Positions 10,963-22,349 of a stretch of DNA of 64,000 bases are shown here, one piece after another. The notes under the pieces are model-generated. The model searched no databases. It saw only the letters and a program-made list of their open reading frames with translations, and was not told where the DNA came from. Every line of letters starts with the position of its first letter. Within the stretch, counting starts at the first letter, position 1. A program made the position numbers and the translations under genes. Origin of the DNA: Symbiodinium microadriaticum (lineage: Eukaryota > Sar > Dinophyceae > Suessiales > Symbiodiniaceae); the NCBI GenBank assembly GCA_001939145.1, contig LSRX01000340.1:554883-618882 (forward strand), given 5' to 3'.

Positions 10963-11816
10963 TCAATCGATACTGGCGAACATTCGCTGAGCCGCGGCTG
11001 CTGCCCGGCTGTAGAAATCACCGGCGTCCTGAAAGCAGTGCCCGTAGACGTGCCTCAGGCCAGCTTCCGCTGTCTTCAGGGAAGTTGGCGCTTCAACTTG
11101 GGTTGACGGTTGTAGGATCTGTGACAGCACATCAAGTCTTTGAAACACGAGTCGCTGGACGAAAACAGCCTGAGTTCTTTGCCGCTTCCTCCGGCCCTCA
11201 AGGTGTCTCGTGACCGACAGTATTCCTCATCTTTGCCGTAGCAGCAGGAGAGGTAGCAGCAACAGTGGTAGCAGTGGTAGCAGTAGTTGTCGTCGTCGTA
11301 GTAGCAGCAGCATTGTTGTCATTATTGTAATAGCAGTAGCAACAGTAGTAGCAGTTGCAGCGGCAGTTGCAGCATAGGTTTGAGACCTGCCCCTTTTGGG
11401 AGTTCGGGTGCACTGGGTAGAGGATCAATAGTTCTGAGTGACGCTCTTCCCGAATCTCGTGAGACCTGCATACTCACAGGACAATTCGATTCAAGCTCCC
11501 TCACGTCCCTAGTCCGATCTCATAGGAGCCCTCTGTAACAGGCTTTGAGCACAATAGATCTCTATGAGCCATGGGCTCACCTGCCTGCACAACGATGCAT
11601 GCAGGGTTCTTGGCCGGCTAAGACCAGGGTTACTAAGAAGTGCAGATATAAATATCTCAACATATCGATGTACATATATACATGCGCATGTATGGATGGA
11701 TGGGAAGTATGCAGGTCCCATGAAGAAATGAGCACAGCCAGAGCTCTAAACTCTAAGCACATGAGCATCAGCCGGCGAGAATGACAGAGCTGTGGAGTCA
11801 GGACAATGCTAGTAGC

Positions 11817-11867
<51 letters not shown>

Positions 11868-12825
11868 CAGCAGCAGCAGCAGCAGCAGCAGTAGCAGTAG
11901 CAGTAGCAGTAGTAGCAGCAGCAGCAGGAGTAGTAGTAGTAGTCGTCGTCGTCGTCGCAGCAGGAGGAATGTCAGTGGCTGTGGAACTAGCAGCAGCAGC
12001 AGCAGCAGTAGACGTAGCAGTAGGAGGTGAAGGAGGAGAAACAGCAAGACCGGTTCTCTCCATGGCAAGAAAAGCAGTAGCCATCCGCTGCGCAGTTTGC
12101 TCCAAAACGAGAAGTCACATCCCACATCGACTTGGCGGTACCCCACGGCAGCCTTCCGAAACCTGAACCACCAAAAGTCCACACTTCCATGTATTCTATA
12201 ATGTCAGAATGAAATACTAAGTATCTATGGCGCAGGCTTGTTTTATGTACCGCATCATGTACTACCATCTCGTCGGCATCCCTTCAGCAAGTTACCCTGA
12301 ACTTTCCCTCATCCGAAGCCCGCAGCCTATTCGTAGCGATGTGCACAGCTGAGCCCTCCATCCAACCCTACTCCTCTGAGCGTTTGCCCCTGACCCCTAG
12401 ACCCTATCCCTAAGTAAGCCCTGAAACTCCAACAGTCCACTTGACCACAGAGATGACGCATGTCTTGTGCCACTGTCGGTGCTCATCTCGGCAGCTTCCA
12501 TGAGCAGGGGCCTCATCTCCATGTGTCCCTGGGGCGGAGGGTGGGTCTTCGGGTTTAGGGATGATGAGTTCTGAGGGGGGGTCCGTAGCTAGCAGCTACA
12601 GACAGGTTCAGGGTTTTTGGGCTCCGGCGTTTAAGGTGCTGGACTCAAGAGGGCTCTCGCTTCGTCGTGCGGCAGATAGACGACTACCTGTTGCAGAACA
12701 CAAGCAGAGCACAGCACTTCGACTCTTCGAACTATGCTCTCGGCTCCGGTGCCTTGGGCCAATTCGGCATTTGGCATTTGGCCGGCGAACCTGAGCTGGG
12801 CATGCTCGAGCAGGGCTTGCAATGC
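10963..12825 (-). CDS. minus-strand multi-exon gene, unknown helical protein
   Basis: Three minus-strand segments look coding. At 12825-12660, after a TCCTGCAAG acceptor: ALQALLEHAQLRFAGQMPNA, ELAQGTGAESIVRRVEVLCS, ACVLQQVVVYLPHDEARALL. At 12110-12050: LEQTAQRMATAFLAMERTGL before a GCT|GTTTCT donor. At 11143-10963: LDVLSQILQPSTQVEAPTSL, KTAEAGLRHVYGHCFQDAGD, FYSRAAAAAQRMFASID and a TGA stop. All are alpha-helical with alanine/leucine periodicity. The intervening DNA is trinucleotide repeat, consistent with intron. The join between segments was not proven by phase. No family recognised; helical-repeat proteins are one possibility. The gene points towards the plus-strand gene ending at 10617. 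Confidence 0.48.
11225..11370. repeat. degenerate trinucleotide repeat (GTA/GCA/GTC)
   Basis: Interrupted GTAGCA/GTAGTC/AACAGT triplets. Lies just 5' of the terminal exon of the minus-strand gene, probably in its intron. Confidence 0.8.
11815..12013. repeat. (TAG)n-(CAG)n-(GTC)n compound trinucleotide repeat
   Basis: Near-perfect TAG units to 11867, then AGC, GTAGCA, TAG and TCG units. It creates long poly-Ser, poly-Thr and poly-Leu open frames in all directions. Probably intronic to the minus-strand gene. Confidence 0.95.
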
Positions 12826-12896
12826 CTTGCAGGAAGGAGTCCGATTCTGGTATTGGAAATGCTGCTGGTGATCATCGCTATCGCCATGATGCGATA

Positions 12897-12931
12897 CTGA
12901 TGATGATGATGATGATGATGACGATGACCAT
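12897..12931. repeat. (TGA)n microsatellite
   Basis: TGA triplets, echoed by a second degenerate ATG/GAT tract at 13016-13073. Confidence 0.85.
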
Positions 12932-13750
12932 GACGCTCATAGTGATGATCTTCAGTTCGGGCAAGTTTCTGTGCGGTGCGACTTGGGCAGCTGGGCGGGT
13001 GGGAAAATGATGGTGAGGACGATGTCGCTGATGATGCAGATGATGAAGATGATCATGGCGATGATGATGGCGACATCAGTCTCTCCAACAGGAAGTCCCC
13101 CGAAACCGATGTTCTGAACCCTGACATGCAGAAGAGACTTGCCCAACATGAGTAATTAGATACCCTGTGTGCTCTGACTCGTCATGAAGAGTGCTCAAAG
13201 TGCCATGCTCAAGAAATCTCCGTCGGAGGTGGGGCAGAGATAAGCGTGTGCTACGAGGCACCAGCAGAATGCTAAACGGGTGGGATCTCGATTCTAGGGG
13301 TCAACTGGCTTCCATGAGCTTCCCAAATACCGCTTTGACTTTAGAGTCTTTGGAGTCTAATTTCTAGCAGCCTTGCAAGAGAAGTGCTTTTTGCAACAAG
13401 CTTTGAAGATCTGCATGGGAAGTCGTCACATCCTCAGATTGAAGCTTACTTTGGGATGTTTAGCTGTTCCAGAACAGCTCGGGGCCCGCCAAGAACGAAG
13501 CCTCCAGAGCTTTCAAGGTACCTTCCTTGTGTTTTGGCGAACCGTGAGCACCGCTCATCTGTAACCAGCTTTTGGGCCGCCACCGATGTCAAGAGGCTTT
13601 CGATGGTCATGCTAGAACAGCGCACCAGTCATTCTACCAAGCGCTGAGCCATGAAGCATGAACAAACATGATTGCAACCTTGTAAAAGCTCAGTGGAACC
13701 AACTCGCATTCAACTTAAGCAGACCGACAGCAACGCCTAAGAGATCCCTG

Positions 13751-13812
13751 GGCAGCCTGGCAGCCTCACAGAGCCTCAACGCTTCGCAACAGGAGGTCCT
13801 TGAATCCTTGCA
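13751..13812 (+). CDS. possible internal exon
   Basis: The frame reads LAASQSLNASQQEVLESLQ, an amphipathic helix. It is bounded by no strong donor (CAAG|GATG would be a GA donor). No family recognised. Confidence 0.25.
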
Positions 13813-13972
13813 AGGATGTTGGCAGAACGCGGGGTCTCTTGGAAACGCTGGCTTTGAACAGCTTGGGGGTGGGCTTGATTTGCACGTGTCCTTTACGGTG
13901 CATGAGAGAAGGTCGTTGGGGTGCCAAAGGAGCTTCAGCTTCGTGCGCTTGATCTTCGTGGTTTAGGATTCC

Positions 13973-15640
13973 GGGAACGAGGAGGAGGGGGGTTGGGTTA
14001 GGGGCCTTAGCTTCGGGTCCTGGCATTAAAATAAGCTCTTCTGCTGTTTCCTGAAGCTCGCAATTTTCATAGCTTCAGCTCCTTCTGAGAATTGCAGTTT
14101 GGTACCTGGGAGCTATAAGGTGACACTTACTGCAGGTTCCGGCTGATGAGCCTGAAAGGGTTATGGGCGTGTACGGTCCAGGGTGTCAAGATTTGGGAAG
14201 ATGGAAGGACGAAAAGGTTGTAATGATTTGGAAGCATCCATGTAAAGCAAGTTACACGATGTGCTTTGGGAAGTTAGGAACTTTGGGCTTTCAAGGCGCC
14301 ATCGTTTGAAGAGGTAGACACATGAGACAGCAGATTTCCCCTTCAACGATGGGGCGAAGCACATTAGAGCAGTCTTTGATGCTTCTAGGACCGGATAACA
14401 TCATTTCCCAAACCCTGAACTCTACAGCAGCTGAACCACAATGCTCGTCGACGCTTCAGACGGCAGCACTGGGCCCTTCAGCCCTAGGGACTACAGGGCG
14501 ACTCCAAACCAGACTTGGGGGATCGGTCTTTACAGCGGAAGCGTAGGGAGAGCATTGGAACAGGGATGCCGGATGATCAGTGCTGGACCTCCCTTTCTTC
14601 CATGTTTAGACGTGTGAGGATAGTCATGCTCCAACGTTCTGGCTTTTGAAAAATTTGTGCTTTGGGGCTTCGGAGTATCAAGCCCGGGGTCGGGTTCCAA
14701 GCCCAGCGGTGTAGGGCTTGGCGTCCAAGATCTGGTGCTCAGCATTTGGGTTTATAGTGCTTGTTTCAGTTTGGGATTTGCGGGTTCAGGGCTTCACAAC
14801 CAGATGCCGATGCCGAAGAAAGCCCCCGAAGCCGATAAGGATTCAAACGCTGATGCCCATGGTCCTGAAGCTTAAAGCCATATCACAGAGCCCGTTACAG
14901 TGTCAAGCGCACCACTGCAGACTTTGAGACATATCGCAGATTTCCAACCAACTCCGCACTTGTAGGTACGTGCACAGCGTAACTACAGGGTATCGCTGCC
15001 GACCGGATCAACACAGGGCACTGCAGAAGCTCACATCCCATGCACCCGCCCGGCTTCAAGCCTCCCCTAAAGCTCTGTGGGACCTCGCATCTCTCAAGAG
15101 GTCAAAGAACCCACCGAGTTCTACATGGTTCAGCAGATGTCTGTGACGCGGTTCAGGCCGCTGAGCTGATTTCGCACCCTTACCTTGGGGCTCCGGGGTT
15201 GAGTTTCGGTCTCCCGTTTAGTTTGGGAGGCGACATGCAACCTTTTTCCATTCCCGGGCTCGTGAAGAAGCACAAGCCGCTTGCGGACATCCTGAAAGCG
15301 CGGTAGTGATGTCGACAAAAGGACGTGCGGAAGGCAAGTTGAGTTGTCCTTCGTGCCGAACTCTCGACAGACAGCTGCATGATTTTTCTTCCTGCCTCCC
15401 GGGTATCTGACATTCAGGCATGCTTTTGTGCAACGATCCTTTTCGATGTTCTGCTGAAGACTGCTATTACTGAAGCCTTTTACATCCCACAACTCCAACC
15501 AATCGTTTGGAGCACGGTGCAAGACTAGTGCTTAACTTATCCTCATCACAGGACCCACCATTAACCACAAAATGATCAAACATTGTACCCGCAACTTGGC
15601 CCTAGAATCCCAGATCCTAAATCGTTAAATTCTTGCAGCT
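13973..15640. other. intergenic or intronic, weak open frames on both strands
   Basis: Frames at 14322-14546 (+) and 15130-15522 (-) are open and moderately coding-like, but strand and boundaries cannot be decided. 15238-15305 reads sensibly on both strands. Telomere-like fragments are present near 13960-14030 and 14640-14780. Confidence 0.3.
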
Positions 15641-15649
15641 GAACGAATA

Positions 15650-15988
15650 TTGCAGCCCCTTAGCTCGCCAAGGCAGAAGACGGGAGAAGTGATGGAGCCG
15701 TCGACCCAGCTGAAAGGTGGCAAGGTATGGCCTGCCTATGTTTCCGAAGGGATCTGGATTCGATGCAGCGGGCCATCAAGCTCTGAGCATCTCTACTTTG
15801 CAAGCGCAAGTGCTGTTGCGAATCATCTGACAACGCAGTTTCTCACGTGTATTCACTTGTCGTCTTTGCGAATGAAGTGGTTCAGCTTTTCGGGCGGGTC
15901 TGCCGACTTTGACCGAGCAGGGAGCTTGCAGAAATGGAGCATGAGAAACATTAGCAAACTGTTCGGAAGAGACTATACACTGAGTTAG
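15650..15988 (+). CDS. open frame, uncertain
   Basis: A 112-residue frame containing PSTQLKGGKVWPAYVSEGIW and IRCSGPSSSEHLYFASASAV. Its 3' end runs into a decayed tandem repeat. No domain recognised. It could be a 5' unique region of a repeat-protein pseudogene. Confidence 0.25.
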   Translation: MQPLSSPRQKTGEVMEPSTQLKGGKVWPAYVSEGIWIRCSGPSSSEHLYFASASAVANHLTTQFLTCIHLSSLRMKWFSFSGGSADFDRAGSLQKWSMRNISKLFGRDYTLS

Positions 15989-16315
15989 TTCGGCTGCGAG
16001 GAGTAATTGGAGAAGGAGGAGCAGATCAGCCGAAACGGATGGGCTAATTTGAGAAACATTAGCAATCGTGAGCAAACCGCTCGAAAGGTACGAGAGGATT
16101 GGACTAGACAATTTGTAAAGCGGGGGCAAAGTGCTTTCGACAGACAGTACAACTTGAGGGACATGAGCAAGCTAGGCCCGCGAGAGCGATTAGAAAATTT
16201 CAGAAGAACGAGAGAACCGCTGGAAAGAGACGATAAGTTTTACAAACATTGGCAAGAAAGGGAATTTGAGAAAGAGGGGCATGCGGGCCGAGACGGATTT
16301 AAACGGTTCTTTTTG
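15943..16315. repeat. decayed ~107-bp tandem repeat (3-4 units)
   Basis: The motif GAGAAACATTAGCAA or a close variant recurs at 15943, 16051 and 16156 (GAGGGACATGAGCAAG), with a weaker copy at 16268 (GAGAAAGAGGGGCATG), at spacings of 108, 105 and 112. The plus-strand frame across units 2-4 is open and very charged (for example REDWTRQFVKRGQSAFDRQY). It may be a decayed repeat-protein exon. Confidence 0.55.
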
Positions 16316-16599
16316 CAGAATTGCTTTTTTTTGCGGTCTGGCGCTCATGTTCGCATCCTAGACAATAGAGGTTCTAGCTCCAGTAGGCCCGAACACCATG
16401 CCCGAGCTTGGGACAACTTCACGCCTTTGGCGGCTTCATTCCTTTGGGTGTTCGCGAGGCACGACTCAGGCACAGGGTGTCTCGGTGTTTCGTTGGAGTT
16501 GTTGCGATTCTGGTTGGGCTTGTTCGAGCTTCTTGTTTTTGAGCCTGTTGCCTCCTTAGGCAGGCTAAGTTCCGGGTTTCGGGATTTCTGCGGCTGGTA

Positions 16600-18360
16600 A
16601 GGCAAAAGGAGGTCAGCCGTTGACTTGTTTTGTCACTTACACCCAGACTCTCGGCCTATGACGGGTCGAAGCCTCCAAAGCATTCGCAACAGCCAGCTGC
16701 AGACACCGCCTGCTTGTTCTAAATCCTGGAAGCCTAATCGCTAGACCTGGAAACCTTAGTTCTTGAAACTCCCCAACCAGAGACCACTACTCTAGGTTTT
16801 CGCGCGTCCTGAGACCGGACAGCACGAACAGCGGCGTCCAGTTCGGGGGCCTAGAAGCCTTTTCCACAGGCTGGCAGAAAGCTCCCTAGTGTATGTCGAT
16901 AATATCCGACATGTATAGATGCAGTTCATGTGCTTATAGTATATACATATTATGCATACACGTACACACACACACATATACATATAGGCACATATATGCA
17001 TGAACACACATGCATATGTGCCCATACGTGTCGGGACGTTATAAGTATTTTGAGGCATACACTGCAACTCCTGCATGTGACTTGACTGTTCTAAATATTT
17101 GTGCGTTTCTTTGGTTTTGAATGTTTTTACTTGCATTAGACGGTCCTGCGTTGTTGTTTATGCTTTCAGTATGTGCTGCACCTGACCTGGTTCCTTGTAC
17201 TAGAAACAATGTCATTGTATCACACATACTCGTAGCAATGAATCAGAGATCCGAAAGCCTGTAGTGCATTTTTCAGTCGGCGCAGAACGCAAAACGGGGC
17301 TCTGGCCAAAAGAGACACAGTGTGATTGATGTTGGGATCAATTATCCAGTCTGGTTCTACACGATATTTCCTATGAACTCCTCTCTGATGTGTTTTTTTT
17401 GGGTGCCATCGCTTCTGAAAATGGGATCAGTGGCTTTAAGGTTCAGCATTCGGTTTAGGCTCCGTGGCTCTCAGTCCTCGAACTCGGCTGCTCTATGGTA
17501 GGCCCACATCTCTCAATCCTGAAGCCCTTCCTGCCTCCGCCAACAAATCGCCAACTTCACAAAGACTGAAGGTGGGGTTTGCAGGGGCGCTTCATCATGC
17601 AAGTCGCCGTCTTAACTCAATGCTGAGGCTTCTTGGATAGGAGCCTATGTGATCTACCCATGGAATCAGGATCCCGTGCGTTTCGGTGAGACGCCTTGAT
17701 TTCTGAGTGGCTTGGGACCTGTAGACCCGAAACAAAACCCAAACTACAGCCCGGAAGCTTCCCCCACGAACCCTTGCACCTTGCAGCTGAGAGGCGAAGG
17801 AGTTTCAAGAGTGGGTAATGAACTTCCGGGGTACTCAGCCTGCAGCGATGCTACGTAGTAGGTGATGGCCCAACCCGTCCGTTTGGGATCCTGCTGGAGC
17901 ACCTCAACGTGTGAGGCTTCTGGGGTAGAATATGCTGTGCACGGAAAGCGACAGAAACCGAAATGGCGTTTGTCTTAACATGGACTTGCATCATGCGCCT
18001 TGAACTGTAAACCAAAACCCCAAAAGCACATCTCGGCCCCAAGCCAAGGTATGCTCCTGCACAAACACCTCGCTCGAAGCGGCTCTAAGGTAGCGACAGT
18101 GCACCGACACATGGTTGCTGCTGTCTAGGTGCCATCGTAGTTTCTGAGTGGTCCCACATCCTGAGGGAACCAACAGGACAGGCTGTAGTTGGGAAGCCCA
18201 CCTCACAAAATACGCAATGCTGCACTCCTTACATATCGAGCCCGCCACGTATCCTCGCAGCTGTAGTTGATCTTGACCTAAACCCAAATCCCACGGAGTT
18301 TAAATTCTTAGGTTCTAAAAGTCAGAGAAGCCCTAACCCCGGAGCCTCCAGGGACGGCCC
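16600..18360. other. no supported gene; AC/AT microsatellite near 16930-17010
   Basis: Mixed DNA with short CACACATATACATATA tracts. A minus-strand frame at 17991-18287 is moderately coding-like but lacks splice support. Confidence 0.35.
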
Positions 18361-18366
18361 GCTGAG

Positions 18367-18426
18367 GTTGACACCGCCTCTACAGAGAACACCTTGGAGC
18401 TGCACTTCCCCAAGTGGGCGTTGGAG
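18367..18426 (+). CDS. putative internal exon
   Basis: A CGCTGAG acceptor is followed by a phase-0 frame VDTASTENTLELHFPKWALE. Codon use is GC3-rich and coding-like. The 3' boundary is unclear (possible GA donor GAGAAA). No family recognised. Confidence 0.4.
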
Positions 18427-18675
18427 AAACGGATAGCTCTTGGACGTTTCGGATTTACACATGTGCCTGGTAGGAGCTTCGCATGCAAATGGAAGAAGGG
18501 GCTTGCAATATTATTGGGTTAGGGCGTTCAGGTGTTCAGGCAATAATTGCAATCGGAGATGACGTCGTCGAACCGAAGTTGAGTGTGGTGGGCTCGCGCC
18601 GGAGCTTAAACGCTTGAGGCTCCTGGTTTCCGAGTTTCTGAACAAAAGGATCCCGAAGAAGAAGTGTCGGAGACA

Positions 18676-18800
18676 GGTCCCAGGGTGACCCTGGGCACAA
18701 GGGCACCAGGGCACAAGGACACGGAAAAGGCACGGAAAGGACACGGAAAGGGCACGGCAAGGACACGACAAGGACACAAGGGCACCAGGGCACAAGGGCA
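18676..18800. repeat. minisatellite, GGGCACAAGGACACG-type units (left block)
   Basis: Degenerate 8-16 bp units of GGGCACAA, GGACACGG and GGCACGGA. The same family reappears in the same orientation at 19379-19462, on the other side of the gap. Confidence 0.85.
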
Positions 18801-18821
18801 CGTAGTAGCACCAGCCGTAAG

Positions 18822-18928
18822 TAATAGTAGTCGTAGTCGTAGTAGTCGTAGTAGTCGTAGTAGTCGTAGTAGTCGTAGTAGTCGTAGTAGTCGTAGTAGT
18901 AGTAGTAGTAGTTGCCTTTTCCAATGTT
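18822..18928. repeat. (TAGTCG/TAG)n trinucleotide repeat, left of gap
   Basis: GTAGTAGTC units passing into GTAGTAG, stopping at TTGCCTTTTCCAATGTT directly before the N run. Confidence 0.9.
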
Positions 18929-19292
18929 NNNNNNNNNNNNNNNNNNNNNNNNNNNNNNNNNNNNNNNNNNNNNNNNNNNNNNNNNNNNNNNNNNNNNNNN
19001 NNNNNNNNNNNNNNNNNNNNNNNNNNNNNNNNNNNNNNNNNNNNNNNNNNNNNNNNNNNNNNNNNNNNNNNNNNNNNNNNNNNNNNNNNNNNNNNNNNNN
19101 NNNNNNNNNNNNNNNNNNNNNNNNNNNNNNNNNNNNNNNNNNNNNNNNNNNNNNNNNNNNNNNNNNNNNNNNNNNNNNNNNNNNNNNNNNNNNNNNNNNN
19201 NNNNNNNNNNNNNNNNNNNNNNNNNNNNNNNNNNNNNNNNNNNNNNNNNNNNNNNNNNNNNNNNNNNNNNNNNNNNNNNNNNNNNNNNNNNN
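18929..19292. other. assembly gap (364 N)
   Basis: Run of N. It lies inside TAG-repeat DNA, so the gap is most likely an unresolved repeat array and its true length is unknown. Confidence 0.99.
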
Positions 19293-19336
<44 letters not shown>

Positions 19337-19362
19337 GAGTAGTAGTAGTAGTTGTTGTTGTT
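19293..19362. repeat. (TAG)n then (TTG)n repeat, right of gap
   Basis: Near-perfect AGT units followed by TTG units. Confidence 0.95.
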
Positions 19363-19378
19363 GTTAGCAACGAGAGTA

Positions 19379-19462
19379 GCAAGGACTGGACAAGGACACA
19401 AGGGCACAAGGACACAAGGACACAAGGGCACAGGGCACAAGGGCACAAGGGCACGGGAACAG
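19379..19462. repeat. minisatellite, ACAAGGGCACAAGGAC-type (right block)
   Basis: Units of GGACACAA and GGGCACAA, more regular than the left block and in the same orientation. Confidence 0.85.
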
Positions 19463-19464
19463 GA

Positions 19465-22220
19465 GAGGAACGAAGCCGAGTGTCGCTTCGATAAAATCTC
19501 AAGGATCTGAGCCAGAGCGTTTGGTTTAAAAGGGCAGACCCTGAGCTATTCACCCGTTGCCATTAATGGATTCGGATGAGTGCGAACTTGTTTAACAGAG
19601 CGGCTTTGAGTTCTCCATTTCAGTCGTCGTGAAAGGCTGCATTGCACTGACTCGTCATCGTCTGGATGCTTCGCCGCGCTTTGCTTCATATGCTGCCCAA
19701 CAGCCCCCGCCCCAAGCTCTTTGCATTCTTCGATCCGCTGAGGGCTGCCAAGGCCGAAACCCGACACCTTAGAGGCAGAAATGCTGAAAGCCCCCGGAAG
19801 AAGACAGCGGGAGCTTCTCAGAGGTCGCGAATCAACTGGCTCACTCCCCTGGAGGCGGCTCAGGGCACTTTTACACGGCGTTGGGAAGAATTCAGGACCT
19901 GGGGGGGTGGCTTTAAGCTTGGGTTCTGCTCCAAGCTATGGGATTCTACGGTGCCACAGATGAAGCTGTGGAGGTTGGTTGGAGAATAGTGCTTTGGTAG
20001 AGTTGCATCATGGAGCCAACCATTCGATATTCGGGCTTTGGTATCAGTCTTTGTCGGGCTATGTTCAGCTTCTGTGCATTCGCCCAACCCCGAACTGTTC
20101 GCAACCTGCACGGTTGGTGTCACACGCACATCTTGAGAGCTTCAAATGATGGGGGACTCTAAAAAAGAAACTCGCATTGCTATTTATAGAGACCCCGAAA
20201 TGAAGGTACTCCTAAGCTTTAGTTCAGTGACAGTGACAAACCATGGCCGCTGTCTTCGAAGCACGAGCAACGGGACTTGCCAAGCCTAGCAGAACACATA
20301 GAGGGGGAAGAGTTCGCTTTCTCTCGTGAAAGCAGCCCCAAAAATACAGAACAGCCAGCCCGTGGTTTGAAACTAGCGCCCCTCATATCAGGGCACTCTC
20401 TAGCCTGACAGCGGTCAGCAGCCCTTTCGGCGAGCACCACAAACGACGCGTTTCGCCCCGCAAGGGGCTTGTTCAAGTCAAGTGCCGAGAAAATGCTGCA
20501 GCGATACGCAAAGCAAGCGTTGATACCACATGCTGAAAGCGAGCATCGTCGTTTATGAAAACCCCCCTTTACACCCTAGCGGCCCTAGCATAAACCCCAA
20601 AGCCTTAAGCCTTCAAGTCATCCCTTAGTCCGAAGACCCCAAAGCTTCCAAGCAAAGTCCCAAAAAGCCCTGCTGACATCCAAGCCCTCCCAAGCCATCT
20701 TCACAGCCCAAGTGACAACGAAGGCCCACACCCAGGCCCTCTCGGGCCCAAGGGAGCCTGGAACTGCCGGGGTGGTGTGCCTAGTGTTGCGGCCTTTTTT
20801 AGCTTGAGGGTTTGGGTTTAAGGCTTGCAGCATTCAGGCTCCTGATTCGGGGCTTGCAGAGAGAACGCAAGTTGTCGCCAACGCGGCTCTTCCCAGCATT
20901 CAAAACAGGGATCCCAGGGCCCTCGCCGAAGCAGGCGGACTTGCAGTGTCTGAAAGGATTCGGAGTTCTCGATTCACGGGTTCACGGCCTGGGCCAATCA
21001 ACGCTACACATTCTTTCTCTTGCGATGAAGGCTCACAGTGGCCAGTGCTCTTTACTTCTACTGTGTGTCCTACGCTTCTTCCTGTCTCATTGGTATTACC
21101 AATGTCTTCGCTACGTGGTGGTGTGATGCGATGAGTACCATGCTAGAGATGACTATTACCATTCTTAGCTGTCTAGATTACTGAATGCTTTTGATTGCTA
21201 GCCTTGCCGAGAAGAAGTCCCATGCCTGAAAACATCCCGAGCTTTGACCACCTTTCCCGGACCCCGCCACACCTTTCTGCAGCCGAGAATGGCTTCTTTT
21301 GCTTGGTACTAAGCGAGAACTCAATGCAACCGTTTCGAACACTTTTTTCAAATCCTGGCATGCGTTTGAAAGGCCTTACAGAAGAACCCGGGCCGTGAAA
21401 CAACCTAGAACCACAAACCCCACACCCTAAACTTCCCTCCTCGCCTAGGATCGTCCGAGCGTGAGTGCTGAAACTTCCCTTCAAAAAGAACCTAGGCCCT
21501 GAAACTGCCAATACCGGTAAGAAGAAAACCCGAAAAATGAAACGGATAAAGCTTAGGTCAAAGGTTGGCAGTGGCAGCGGGTGGATCCGGCTCTTATCAC
21601 GAGCCAAGTCGGGAATGTGTCGTGGTCTTAGGGTTTTTGCAGGTGTTGCGGATTTGGGGTGGGTTGGGGAGTGCTATCGGCTTAGGTCCGGGGTTTGGGC
21701 TCTTTCTGCTACGGCTCATAGCTGCACATTAGCTCCAGAAGCATGAATGATCCACATCACCTGAGGTGAACGGCTGCCTTCCATCGCGGTAGCAGCAGCG
21801 TAGGATGGCCAGAGCATGCTGACGTGCTCATGCCTATGTCACTGTTGCCGAGACTCCTTTCCGCGGCTTCGAGTCGAACGTGGCATCTCAGCAAGAGGCC
21901 ACCGAAATCCCAAAGAACCCCAAACCCTGACAGGATCCAAAATCTAGCGCGAGGGTTTTGCTAAGCGCTTGCTTTCTGCTTAAGGGTCGAGTTGCAGGAC
22001 CAAAGCTCGAGGTATGCAGGGTTGTACGCAGGCCGATTTTTTGTTTTCCCATGCGGACCTTCGGAGAAGGGCCAGTACTTATCGCATCGACGCGACGAGC
22101 ATTCAGCATTCACTCATCGTAGGAACCTCGCGAACCGATTTTGACAGAAAGCCAACTACCAAAGCCCCCACACCCTGAACTGCCCTGGATCATCCTAAAC
22201 CCCAAGATACCCTCAAGCCC
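19465..22220. other. gene-poor stretch
   Basis: Open frames at 19666-19989 (+), 20219-20476 (-) and 20618-20833 (-, with WVWAFVVTWAVKMAWEGL) are not supported by splice sites or recognisable motifs. Telomere-like fragments are frequent at 20560-20640 and 21400-21440. Confidence 0.3.
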
Positions 22221-22225
22221 CTAGA

Positions 22226-22349
22226 AGGTGACTCCGGCTCCCGCTGCTGCGGTACCGGTGCAGGTGCCGCCAAGGCATTGCTTTCGCTTTCAGGGCTCCT
22301 CGAAGATGGATACAAGAAGCTACTGTGGCAAAAGTTATACGGTATAACG
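22226..22349 (+). CDS. possible exon, two competing frames
   Basis: One frame gives DSGSRCCGTGAGAAKALLSL then SGLLEDGYKKLLWQKLYG; the frame entered from an AG|GTGACT acceptor gives VTPAPAAAVPVQVPPR. Both look coding-like over part of their length. Only one can be right. Confidence 0.25.

Noticed and set aside
11577..12182. 201-residue minus-strand frame with long poly-Leu
   Set aside because: Poly-Leu arises from the TAG/CAG trinucleotide repeat read in a wrong frame; the better minus frame in this stretch is LEQTAQRMATAFLAM.
18511..19553. 300-residue frames crossing the N gap
   Set aside because: They exist only because the gap and TAG repeat contain no stops.
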